A program made the position numbers and the translations under genes. Below the pieces are notes generated by a model. It did no database searches. It saw only the letters and a list, made by a program, of their open reading frames with translations, and had not been told where the DNA came from. Positions 46,136 through 55,841 of a stretch of 64,000 bases of DNA are shown here, piece after piece. Position 1 is the stretch's first letter; each line of letters opens with the position of its first letter. This DNA is from Malachius bipustulatus (lineage: Eukaryota; Arthropoda; Insecta; Coleoptera; Melyridae), in NCBI GenBank assembly GCA_910589415.1, contig OU342635.1, positions 2,976,001-3,040,000 on the forward strand. Direction: 5' to 3'.

Positions 46136-47607
46136 AAATTTTGATTTTGATCGTCTTTAAAATTTTCAGGTGAATTTTGTATTTCATTATTTTCAGGTTG
46201 GTCGTATTCTGGTTGTTGATAGTATTCTGATTGATAATACTCAGAATAATCAAAGTCGTCATTTTCGTTATAGTATTGATTCTCATTATAATAATAATCA
46301 TCATTATAAGGCAAATATTGGTTACCTGATATATTTATTTTATTTGCTGGACTATTATTAATAATATCTTGATGGTACATTTCTTCAAAACTTCGTCTCG
46401 GAATTTTCCGGGGTCTGGTTTCAGTAGTGTTTGTCGTATGTCTAGTATTACCTGAGGACGTATCCATAGGCGTGGGTTTATAAAATGAATTCGGGTTAGC
46501 ACTATTATTGCTATTATTAAAATTAGGATTATTTTGGAAATTAGGTCTTTGAAATCTTGGGTAAAAATTATTATTGAAAGGTCTTCGTTGGAAATTATTT
46601 TGGTAGAAATTATTGCTCGAAAACATTGGACGTTGAGCAGGTTGTTGCAATGCAGGTCTTTGAAAATTAAAATTAAAATTTGATGGTGGTAAGTTAGGTC
46701 TAGGAAAATTCACTGGTTGAGATGGATATGCATAATGTAGATTATTTGTTTGAGATGGTTGAAATTTTTGGATGGGTTTGTAATTTTTATTAGCATTAGG
46801 ATTATATAATCTATTTCTATAATATGCAACATTTTCCTCTTCAATCACAAAATTCATTGCTTCTTCTAAACTCTTAGGATTTTTAAATCTGACCTTATCT
46901 GACAATCTTTCAGGGATCACGTTTAAAAATACATCTAAAGACATTTCATCGTACATTGCAGTTTTAGCAAGTCTTATTCCTGCATCATTTTCTTCTAATT
47001 TTAATTTTGTTAAAAGTAAAACCCTAACATCTTGACATCTCATGCCAAATTGATATGGAGATTCATTTTTCTCCATTCTTAAATTCATTAAATCTCTAAC
47101 AAGACATTTTGAATTTCTTTGGTCACCAAAATAGGAAATCAATAATTTTTTGTAACTATTCCAATCTACGAGGTCGTCTCTACTAGCAATTAATGTTAAC
47201 GCTCGACCACTTAATTTATTTGTAATCAGCTTTACTAACCAAGAATTTTGAACGTCATTATCTTTTGTAAAGAATGTACTAAGAAAGCTTTCACAAGCTG
47301 AAATATAAATTCCTAGGGTAGCTTGATTACCATCATAATTTGGGATAGCATCCAAATAAAGTTTCATATTATTATTATTGTTTGCCATTTCAGTTGATTT
47401 GCTATCACTCTTACTACTATCTAAAAAATTTTCTAAATCTACTAAATCAGTATTTAATTTCTGATCACTTAATAAATCCTTATCTGATTTTATTTCAATA
47501 GTTGAATTAGATTCTTCAGTATTTTCTTCAACAATATTTTCTAATCTTTGAACTGATCTTAAACGTAATTCGTTAAATGTTTTCAATAAATCATCTATAT
47601 CAGACAT
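46102..47607 (-). CDS. gag: Errantivirus Gag
   Basis: A 501-residue frame from ATG 47607, about 410 bases inside the 5' LTR. The N-terminal 75 residues are acidic and polar (MSDIDDLLKTFNELRLRS). The middle (about 75-270) is the predicted capsid domain, with DAIPNYDGN, ISACESFLSTF, LISYFGDQR and LMNLRMEKNESPYQFGMRCQ, as in 17.6/gypsy Gag. The C-terminal third is rich in N, Q, F, P and R (FQRPNFQNNPNFNNSNN), with no CCHC zinc knuckle, which is normal for errantiviruses and suggests RNA binding by the basic low-complexity tail. It ends 33 bases after the proposed frameshift site. Confidence 0.9.
   Translation of the reverse strand: MSDIDDLLKTFNELRLRSVQRLENIVEENTEESNSTIEIKSDKDLLSDQKLNTDLVDLENFLDSSKSDSKSTEMANNNNNMKLYLDAIPNYDGNQATLGIYISACESFLSTFFTKDNDVQNSWLVKLITNKLSGRALTLIASRDDLVDWNSYKKLLISYFGDQRNSKCLVRDLMNLRMEKNESPYQFGMRCQDVRVLLLTKLKLEENDAGIRLAKTAMYDEMSLDVFLNVIPERLSDKVRFKNPKSLEEAMNFVIEEENVAYYRNRLYNPNANKNYKPIQKFQPSQTNNLHYAYPSQPVNFPRPNLPPSNFNFNFQRPALQQPAQRPMFSSNNFYQNNFQRRPFNNNFYPRFQRPNFQNNPNFNNSNNSANPNSFYKPTPMDTSSGNTRHTTNTTETRPRKIPRRSFEEMYHQDIINNSPANKINISGNQYLPYNDDYYYNENQYYNENDDFDYSEYYQSEYYQQPEYDQPENNEIQNSPENFKDDQNQNFQQDQSTQDLT
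46135..46141 (-). promoter_or_regulatory. Candidate -1 ribosomal frameshift heptamer (gag-pol)
   Basis: A AAT TTT in gag phase fits the X XXY YYZ slippery pattern. The last pol-frame stop is the TAA at 46157-46159 and gag ends at 46102, so the shift must fall within these 55 bases. A second AAATTTT slightly upstream is excluded because it would run straight into that TAA. Confidence 0.7.
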
Positions 47608-47996
47608 TAATAATTATTAATATCAATAAAAATCATTAACGAGTCAATAATGGATAGGATACATGGAAAGAGTTAAAAGGTACTCACATTAATATCTTCT
47701 GTTTCATTTTCTTAATCTACGATGAAGCCAAACTGGACGATGCTTGTTCCAAATTTAGGCTGACTGGTTGCAGATGGGCGAAACTGGACGATGCTTGTTC
47801 CAAATTTCGGCTGGCTGATGGTTGCGGAGTCTGTTGTGAATCAGGCGATGGGTAGTCCTGGCAGTGGATTGTGTCGATGCTTGTACACAAGTTCACGTTT
47901 TCACGACAAAGTCCAAAAATACGGTTCGATTTCGAACAAAGAATTGAAATTCACGAGCAAACTTTTAACGATTTTTGGAAAAAGAATGCACTAACG

Positions 47997-48016
47997 AAAT
48001 CCGGATGACTGCGCCA
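47997..48016 (-). promoter_or_regulatory. Primer binding site, tRNA-Ser type
   Basis: Immediately inside the 5' LTR the minus strand reads TGGCGCAGTCATCCGG, whose first T is the last LTR base. TGGCGCAGTC is the tRNA-Ser-type primer site of 17.6/297-like errantiviruses and differs from the tRNA-Lys type at 21976-21993. Confidence 0.7.
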
Positions 48017-48570
48017 TTTACGTTTTGGGCCCTTTGAATTATGTTTTTAAAAAATTATAAAACAAATAAAAGGCGAAAAACTTTAATTGTGAGAATTACA
48101 AACTGTTCCAAGCAATGTTAAAACTACGGAATCCAGCGTAAGACTGAATTGTCTTATTATTACAAAATTATATTTTCTACGACAATAAATGTTTATATTT
48201 TAAAGTTCACTCCTCTAGAAGCTAAGGTTACACTTTCCTGTGGGAAAGTAGAATATAAAAGATTTCCATCTACCAAGGTATTTCTAGAAATGCATATTTG
48301 CATTGTTTCAGAGTTGAAAGAACGTTGTAGTATAATATGTCCAACAACAGGATGTCAAAGAATTAAATAATAAAATAATTAAGTAAAATGCCTTGGAAGA
48401 CTGCTGACATTGGATTTTGTAATATTATCTAGAAGTAATGAATATTAATTAAAATATCTTAAATAAAACATAATCATTAAATCTATTAATTATTATCAAA
48501 GCATAATATTAATATTAGGTAAATAAGTAGGTATTATTATATTAGTAAATAATATGGGGATAACATAACT
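48016..48570 (-). repeat. Errantivirus 5' LTR
   Basis: 555 bp, apparently identical to 39707-40261. It provides the promoter and the start of the genomic RNA. Its outer edge abuts the AACG duplication at 48571-48574. Confidence 0.93.
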
Positions 48571-48574
48571 AACG

Positions 48575-48931
48575 ACATAAAAAATAATATCGCGGCCATA
48601 AGAAAAACGAAAGTTGACTATGAAAACTCTGGGATCTAGTCGGCTTTGAAAATTTTTGAAACGTCAGATGAATAGCTCATAACGGCTTATGTAAGCTTAC
48701 GAAAAATTATTTATTAATTTCCAATTGTAAGAAAGATATTATGGCAAAAATAAGATTTCTCGATTTTTCAGTTTTTTCAGGATATTTCAGGAACGGTCAC
48801 AGATATCTTGCATGTTTTGACGAATTCGAGATGACCACTAAATAGCGCAACTTTTCTCTAATTTAACCGACCTCGTATCTTCAATGGTTTAGGATATCCC
48901 TGTAGTGGCCCTTTAAATAGTTCTAACCCTG
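48575..48931. mobile_element. Palindromic element hosting the provirus, right part
   Basis: Continues 39061-39706 after the provirus and ends AGTTCTAACCCTGTA. It is the inverted counterpart of the left part from its outer end inward. Confidence 0.8.
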
Positions 48932-49637
48932 TATTACGGTATTACGGATGTTTTTGTCACGTTTTATGGACGAGATATATGAAACTCGGTATGTAAAATT
49001 CTCGGTAAAATTGGATAATATAATATATTTTTTTTTTACAATATATTATATTGTAAATAATTTAATCAAATATAATGAGGAGAGGAGAGAGAATTGATGA
49101 TAAACGAGGAGTCGAGACGAATCAAAACGGGGAGTCGAACCGACTCATACATGAGACATGTCTTCCAATTTAATCATAATATAGGGAAATATCGTTGATA
49201 TTATATTTTCTGTGGAACTTTTTATTACAAAACGAAAAAAGTATAAAGGGAATGTAAAAATCAGTGGATTAAATTTACTTCAGTTAAAGTTTTATTAAAT
49301 TACCTCATATAATGTAGAGAAGATATTAATAAGGTTTTAAAATAAAAAATATACCAGATACAAGGCAAGGATTAAAAGAAAAAAATAATAGTAAAGTAAG
49401 AAATAAATTATAACTAGGTATATTGAATGAATGTAGGTAAGTCTGTATACTTGAGTGTTGTCTGTTGTGATAACTAAGGATACATCATCTCGTTATGTTT
49501 CTTACTCCTTCTATTGCATTGCATAGTCAATCGAGTTAAACTGGGACGTATTGTCAGAAATACGTTTGAATCGTCAGCAATTCTAAAAAGATGAGCGAGA
49601 GTGAGACGGAAGTACGACTCGCGTCTTGATATGCTTA
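48932..49637. other. Intergenic DNA, nothing recognised
   Basis: AT-rich; a short ATATATTATATTGTAAA-type palindrome lies near 49018-49060. No gene. Confidence 0.4.
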
Positions 49638-50759
49638 AGGCCCGGTTACACGGTCCGTGGTTCGGCGAACCTGTCTCGAGGAGCCGCGAACCACGCACCG
49701 TGTGACATAGGTGGCTCGCTATGGGCTCGCGGTTCGTGGTGTGTGGTTCGCCGTATCCATCGGGAGTCGGTAAATTTGCACAGAACAAAGCGGGCGAACC
49801 GATAGGTTCGTGTAGGTTTGTAGTCGGTTCGTGCTGGTTCGCCATATCGCGAACCAATGCTCAGTCTTGCAATTTATTTTAATAATAATAATAATAAAAA
49901 AATTTTATGCTTTTTATTTATAATTGTGTCTTTTATTGCATGCAGGCAGAATTAATATGTGTCTTCGATAGTTAGCTATTTGATAGCAAGTCTTCGTATA
50001 CTGTTTTTTAATGCTATAATCGTAATTGATTACGGGCACTTTTGCCGTGGTCCATGGAAATTTTCTCCGAACTGACATCATCCACAGTTACGCGTACACT
50101 GATAACTGACTTGACAGTTGGGAGAGCGCTTCTATATTTATAGGGTGATGGTCTGGTGACGTCACACGCCCTCCATTACCTATCTCCACCGTAGAGCAAC
50201 GGCCGGTCTCTCCGATGATGTCATAGATTCCTGAGTCAGACGATTGAGACTTATTTGAGTCAGATGTAACGCCGGATACCAAATCCTATCCGGCGTTAAG
50301 TCACACCCAAAAAAGTTATCGTCTGATTCAGAAATGTATGACATCATTGGAGAGACCGGCCGTTGCTTCAGTGGAGATAGCTAACGGAGGGGGTATGACG
50401 TCACCAGACCATCATCCTATAAATAGTTGTGCTCTCCCAGCTGTTCACTCATGTCCACACATGTCCAGCTGTCTACACGCAACCGCTGATTATGTCTACC
50501 GCAGCTGGTAGACGAAACGTTCGGAGCAAATCTCCATGGACCACGGCACAACAGCCCGGAATCAATTACGATTTCATTATCAAACTTGATTTCAATAAAA
50601 CAAACTAGGTTCCATGTTGTCTCGGCGGACCGATTGCGAAATAAAACTAAACGAGCCACGAACTGTGTGACCACAACTGGTTCGCTAAAGTGCGAGTCTC
50701 TGCGAACAACGCACCAGTTCCGTGGTTCGCCGAACCACGCACCGTGTGTAACTGGGCCT
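49638..50759. mobile_element. PIF/Harbinger-like nonautonomous element, 1.12 kb
   Basis: The ends AGGCCCGGTTACACGG and (complement) AGGCCCAGTTACACACGG are inverted, extend with GTGGTTCGGCGAACC, and are flanked by TTA on both sides (49635-49637 and 50760-50762). Sub-terminal GGTTCGCG/CGCGAACC motifs are repeated many times in the first 220 bases and again on the right. A second palindrome (50015-50575) lies inside. The frames on both strands (for example 49474-49857 and 50417-50794) follow from the repeats and are not genes. Confidence 0.7.
50015..50575. repeat. Palindrome nested in the Harbinger-like element
   Basis: ATCGTAATTGATTACGGGC...CCGTGGTCCATGG on the left is mirrored by CCATGGACCACGG...CCCGGAATCAATTACGAT on the right. 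The arms continue through GACGTCAC, AGAGACCGGCCG and GACGATTGAGAC-type segments to a centre near 50280 (AACGCCGGATA/TATCCGGCGTT). The arms differ by about one base in ten. Either a separate insertion or the inner inverted repeat of the same element. Confidence 0.7.
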
Positions 50760-51028
50760 TTAGATTGATACGATAAGATTGTCGTCCAGCTCATCGGTTA
50801 CTGTCAGTTGACAGTGACAGCGCTAAATGTACTAAAGAGGTTTGTTATTTGAAACGTTTTTGTACGAAATTAGCAGAATTACCTGTGATATTGTACAATG
50901 TGATAAACTACGAGTAACTTATTAACTGCGCGAATGCCTAAAAATCTATTGCCTTGTTTTTCTAATGTTTGAAAAATAACGGACAGGGTGTATGTATTCT
51001 CGCAACGAACTACAAAAAATTACACAAA

Positions 51029-51146
51029 ATGCCTGAGAAACGATTGAACTCCCTAGGGCGTGGTCTTGTGGTCAAATTTCTAGAATATTTTACTGCAGAA
51101 AAAGAAAACGGAGGTGTTATGCTTCCTTTTAAACGCCAACCAGCAG
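51029..51146 (+). pseudogene. N-terminal segment of a mariner-like transposase (tentative)
   Basis: The frame from ATG 51029 reads MPEKRLNSLGRGLVVKFLEYF, then KENGGVMLPFKRQ. This resembles the N-terminus of a widespread insect transposon-encoded family whose proteins start with a similar basic helix and a GG-x-x-x-P-F/I motif. The segment ends at CAG|GTACAC, a possible splice donor. No continuation of the family is readable downstream. The frame 51246-51458 lacks known motifs. Treat the family call as weak. Confidence 0.3.
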
Positions 51147-52281
51147 GTACACGTCACTGACATGAACTGCGATACCACATCTGGTTCGACTTAGAAATAA
51201 GTGTATGAATCAAATGAATTAAATGAAATTGTTTAGCCAGAATCAGTGTGGCATGACAACGGAAAACACTCAATGGACAGAGGATACCAACTAATGAGTG
51301 ATTACGTAAACGTGACAAAAATAACACTGGCTTCAATCGATCATGAAAACTTTAGAGCAGGTAGTTTCATTGTGTTATTTTCTAGCCGTAAAGTTAATCC
51401 CGAAATGGCTTGTGGTGAATTTGGTTTTGCAGCTAGTTTAAAGTTCCTAGAGAAGTAATTAGACTCAACGTCAAAATTTTGCGAATAGTATCGGTTTCCT
51501 AGAACCTAACAGCTCTCTGAACAATCTCTTAATAGCTTGTATTGTTTTATAAATTATTAAAGTTATTGTGGTCTTTTAAAATTTTTCTTTTCCTCAAGTT
51601 GATAAAAAAATATAATCAAAGTTCATTGAGAATTTCATTCAATGAAGCAACCGTCTTGATATAGAAACTGTACTTTTGTCTGCAACCACAATCCTTAAAC
51701 TTTCCCATCTCTTATGATACCTATTCCCTCTGGCTTTTTTAATCAAGGTAATTATAGTTGAGAGTAATTTTCTCGCCTTTCATATTCAATTTTAATGAGT
51801 CGCTGATATTTGGATAACATTAAAGAAAATAGCTGTGGAAATTAGTAATGGGACAGTAGTGGGAATTGAATTTTTTGTTTGATCTTCATAATGTCTGAAT
51901 ATAGTTTATCTCCATGTTTTATTATTGGGTCAATGTTTAATATATCGGAGCAATATGTAACCCTATCCATAGTATGACACCGTATCAATAGAACTTTTCC
52001 AGCCAATATTTGTGAAATACTATTTTTATTTAGTCAGTCAATATGTTAAAACAATATGTAGTTAAGAGAAATAAGGCAAGTACACTCAACGATTAATTAA
52101 CAAATAAAAGAACGAAGGTATAGTTCATATGAGTATAAGTATAAACACATAAAGTGCAATTACTAGCCTGTTAGGTGGGGTCGGAGCATTCCTCCATCGC
52201 CCATAAAAGTTGTCATGATGGCAGTGCCCGAAACTCCAACATAGAGAGCTTCCACATCCAACAGCAGAGCCAGCCAGAGTA
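51147..52281. other. Intergenic DNA, nothing firmly recognised
   Basis: The frame 51246-51458 (+) encodes 70 residues without known motif. 52175-52281 is GC-richer and is probably the outer part of the Penelope-like terminal repeat. Confidence 0.4.
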
Positions 52282-52341
52282 CCAGAACAAGCACAGACAC
52301 GTGTTTCGCTCTACTGGAGCTCATCAGTGTGCTGCATCTGG
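52282..52341 (-). ncRNA. Hammerhead ribozyme (Penelope pLTR type)
   Basis: In order on the minus strand: CCAGA, a short internal loop, GCACA, the core CTGATGA, stem II GCTC-CAGTA-GAGC, the core GAA followed by A, stem III ACACGTGT, then C as the cleavage base, TGTGC and TCTGG. GCACA pairs with TGTGC and CCAGA with TCTGG, forming a two-part stem I. Stem II has four pairs, and all conserved core bases are present. The self-complementary ACACGTGT leaves practically no loop for stem III, as in the Penelope and retrozyme hammerheads that work as dimers. Cleavage would fall between 52296 and 52295. Confidence 0.8.
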
Positions 52342-52449
52342 TGAGCTGAATTTTTATGTATCTACCAGAATGAATGGACTTCTGATACCAATCAAGTCTT
52401 ATTTTGTTGTCTGCGTCTCATTAATCTGGTGTCTAAGAAGGGGTCCGTT

Positions 52450-53337
52450 GTTTTCTTCTTCTGCGGTGAATTTAATATGGGTGTCGAAACTGTTGAAAAT
52501 TCCCATGCGGTTTGCCTTCTGGTATCGCCAAAATCAGATCATCCATGTACTGGTATAGAAAAGGTATTAGAAAAGTTATGTTGTCTTTGCAGGTTTTTAT
52601 AAGTTTCGACATGACCAAATTTGCTAGGATGGGACTGAGGTTGCTCCCCATTGGACATCTGCGAGTAAAATTTTTCCCTGTACAGGAATTCTATTATCTT
52701 CAGAAATTCTCTTTTGGAGATGTTATTGTGAATTTAAAGTCTATGCCATTCTTCAGATATGATTGACAGTGTGGTTTCCAGTGAAATGTTGGTAAAGAGA
52801 GATACCACGGTGAATACTATGGACCTCAATGGACAGTTCTCTTTATGTACTTTAGCCAACCAATATATTCGAGGGGAGACGGAGTTGTAGCTGATTAGTT
52901 CCTTTGCTGCTTCGGCTCTAATGTAATCCTTTTTCTCTGAGTTCTTTTATTAGGTTGTTGTTTTGGGTCTAAATTTTGTTTTTGGGGTTTGATCTCAATA
53001 AGGTGTATGTGTGCCTGTCCTCGATAAGTGCCGACATTTTTTCTTTGTAGTCCATCTTGTACATGACCACCGTGACATTTCCTTTGTCTGAATTTCCAAC
53101 AGTAATCTCCGGGTGCTGTCGTAGGTGTTTTCTGGTCTTGTAGTAAATTTCTCGGATGTATGGTGACTGCTGTCTGCCCTCATGTAAGAAGTTTGTTATG
53201 ATGTTCGTGGTTTTTCCTCTGATTATGTCCCTGTTCTCTTCTTCTGCGCAATTCGTCAGTGCTTCAACATCAGCCAGTAGTCTTTTTATGGGAATATCCT
53301 TGATCGAAGAGGGAATACTTTTATCAAAAAATACCAT
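52450..53337 (-). pseudogene. Penelope-like reverse transcriptase, frameshifted
   Basis: The longest frame (52969-53337) has NSDKGNVTVVMYKMDYKEKM, the segment ahead of the Penelope RT core. In further frames come IYWLAKVHKENCPLRSI, VSLFTNISLETTLSII, FLKIIEFLYR, RRCPMGSNLSPILANL and the catalytic YQYMDDLILAIPEGK, in the order found in Penelope RTs. The segment between LRSI and VSLFTN is shorter than usual, so the core has a deletion as well as stops and frameshifts. YMDD is retained. Non-functional. Confidence 0.8.
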
Positions 53338-53345
53338 TTTAATAA

Positions 53346-55160
53346 ATTAAAAATTATAAAACTAAAAAGCTTGCGAAGACCTAAAGAAAAGCTCGAAAGC
53401 TTGGGTTTATTGAAAAAAATACAGCCGAAAGAAATAAAATATTTTAACATAATAATTTATGTACAAAATAAAAGTATTCAGTCATTTGACAAAAAGTGCA
53501 CCAGTAGTTATGTATCCTTCACTGTTTTTGTTGAGCAAAAAAATACAGTGATTTGCTTGGTAGAAGTTTTAAAAAGCAAATAACTGAAAAAGACCGAATC
53601 AGCATTAAATTCACCTACGACGATTTCAAAAGAAAATAATGAACCGATTATCCGAGTACAATATCGTTTGATTGGTTTTTAAATTCGTCTGTTGTGGAAG
53701 ATAAGATAGATTGAAATTCGATCAACACTTGTAACTGAAATTGCTTGCCAAAGCTTAGTCGGGGGGGATATTGTATTTATTAAAATTGACGACGAGGCAA
53801 GCAATAAGTATTAGATGGCCGATTGCTGGAACTGACAAAATCAATTATGGCGTATTGAACGGTTAAAGAGCATTGGGACGCAAACAAAAGAACATCAAGA
53901 GGAGAGAATCTCCAAAGCAGTCAATGTTTTAAACTCCATCGATACTGGCCGAACGATTAAGCTGCACATAAGCGCCGGCTAACACTTTTTGCTCTTCAAC
54001 GCTCATTTACTCGCGAGGGTATTTCTGGTTCACTGTTATGGAAGTTCTACAACATAATATAATATTCCTCGGTAGATGTATAGTTTTGCATTCTCAGTTG
54101 GAACAGCAAAAAATTAAAATACTTTACTTAAAACATGAACAGATTGGACGAAATCTAATTTATAGTGAATTATAATATGTATTAGTTTAATAGATAGACT
54201 TTTGGTGTATAATTCTATTTAATATTTAACCCCCGCCCATGTCTTATCAAAGAATTACGAATCATCAGCCGCTTTTTTGCTGTTCCAATTTACTTTCCAA
54301 AGACTATTGTCTCCCAGGATCGAGTCTCTGCATTGTTTTCACCAGAGATAAAGCGGGGGTTTATGGCAGAAAATGATTTCCTGGAGACGTGGAGGCGATG
54401 TTAAGCAACGGGCGATCACCTTGATTACACATTACGTTTAATTATTCCTAGGAACTTCGCTTAATTTCTAAGTGAGAGATGCGTAGTTATGCGACTTATA
54501 ACATGCAGAAAACGTGTTCTAGTCTTTTAATGAATTCGAAGAGTGGGGTTTCCTATTAATTTTAGTGAGGCTTTGAATTATTATTTAAGTCAAAAAGCTT
54601 TATTTAATGAGTTTATTATTACTACTTATAAAATTTGAGATAAGATTCTTAAATTTATTATAAGGTTCACGTTCAGTCAGAGCGTTTAAAGGAGCTGCCC
54701 ATGGGAGTCTTAAGTGAGCTTCGGTTTGTAAATAATTTCTTGAAGTTCTTATTTCATACCGAGTTCATTTACATACTAAAGCTCTAAAAGATTACCTGAA
54801 ATTGGGAATAATCCTTTGTAAAATGTAACTCCCGCTTTAATAATAATTATTTTCAGGATTTCGGTAGCGGTTAATAATGAATTAGCTGCGCCCAATAACC
54901 AGACGAGTATAAATAACATTTATTCATTAATACTGGTCCGAAATCGTTAAGTTAAAGTACAAAGAGGTTTCTAAGATAAATATTTTGTTTTAATTTTCAT
55001 GAAAGGAAACATGCTGGCTTGTCTGAAAGATTCGATGGTCAGATTTATTAAGGGGACACCTGTGCACCGCTGTGTGAGGTCCTTGTAACTGCAAGGAGGG
55101 AAGACGTGTTAGTAACGAAAAGGACCTTCGATGCCAGGTAACTTATCCAGTTTACTCCGG
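53346..55160. other. Intergenic DNA, no gene recognised
   Basis: The frame 53371-53583 (+, 70 residues, starting MRRPKEKLESLGLLKKIQPK) has protein-like composition but no motif I can place. The rest is AT-rich without structure. Confidence 0.4.
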
Positions 55161-55168
55161 GACCGGAC

Positions 55169-55833
55169 TAGGCCTGGGATTTTTTTCGATATATCGAAGT
55201 ACGTATCGATATATCGAGTACCGATATGAAGAGTTGCAGATATTAAATATCGATATATTGATATTTTCTTATATATATCGATAAATATCGATATTTTTCG
55301 ATACATCGATATAAAGATAAATTCGATATTTACCGATGTATCGATATTTATCGATACCGATATTTATCGATACATCGGTAAATATCGATATATCGGTAAA
55401 TATCGATATTTGTTACCTGCAACTCTTCATATCTGTACTCTATATAGCGATACTGGTTTAGATTATCGATATATCGATAAATATCGATATTTGATATCTC
55501 TGCCACCCGACATATTGATACGTACTTACTCGGATATACTATTATGATAAGTAGTATACAGGCTATAGGCTATGTAGACCTGCGATTATTTTCGATGTAT
55601 CAGAGTCAGTGTATATCGATATATTGATATATTATCAATATATCGATATTTTCGATATTTATCGATATTTCGATAAATTTATCGATATTTTGATATATCG
55701 ATATTTCGATATATCGATATATTTATCGATGTTTCGATATATCGATATTTATCGAAATGCGATATATCAATATATATCGATGTAGTTTGGATATCGATAT
55801 TCGATATCAAATTTTCAATATCGCGCAGGCCTA
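55169..55833. mobile_element. hAT-type MITE made of TATCGATA-like repeats
   Basis: Perfect 8-bp ends TAGGCCTG...CAGGCCTA are flanked by a perfect 8-bp duplication GACCGGAC (55161-55168 and 55834-55841), the signature of hAT elements. The 665-bp body is almost wholly built from imperfect ATCGATAT/GATATATCGA motifs. It contains an inner palindrome with arms GATATGAAGAGTTGCAG and CTGCAACTCTTCATATC about 200 bp apart. No coding sequence. Confidence 0.85.
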
Positions 55834-55841
55834 GACCGGAC

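Larger units (their letters stand above)
39707..48570 (-). mobile_element. Complete errantivirus (gypsy-type endogenous retrovirus), 8,864 bp
   Basis: Two 555-bp LTRs, gag, pol and env all on the minus strand, and a 4-bp AACG duplication at each edge (39703-39706 and 48571-48574). LTR termini AGTTATG...GTAAAT, the tRNA-Ser-type primer site and a polypurine tract are as in the Drosophila 17.6/297/gypsy group. gag and pol appear intact; pol is reached by a -1 shift. env is broken by a pogo-like element (40791-41248). The LTRs show no difference that I can find by eye, so insertion is recent. It lies in a palindromic element. Errantiviruses are usually active in germline or ovarian soma and are targets of piRNA silencing. 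Confidence 0.92.
52175..53345 (-). mobile_element. Penelope-like element, degraded
   Basis: On the minus strand it runs from decayed reverse transcriptase (53337 to about 52450) to a terminal region carrying a hammerhead ribozyme (52341-52282). Penelope-like elements carry such ribozymes in their pLTRs, so the order RT then pLTR is as expected for the 3' end. The GIY-YIG endonuclease that should separate them is absent: only about 110 bases remain between the last RT motif and the ribozyme. The 5' part is cut near 53345. Confidence 0.75.

Noticed and set aside
49474..50794. Frames of 125-127 residues on the minus strand
   Set aside because: Both lie in the repeated GGTTCG/CGAACC arms of the Harbinger-like element and show no domain.
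55169..55833. Possible centromeric or telomeric satellite
   Set aside because: The block is only 665 bp and bounded by an 8-bp target duplication, so a MITE explains it better.
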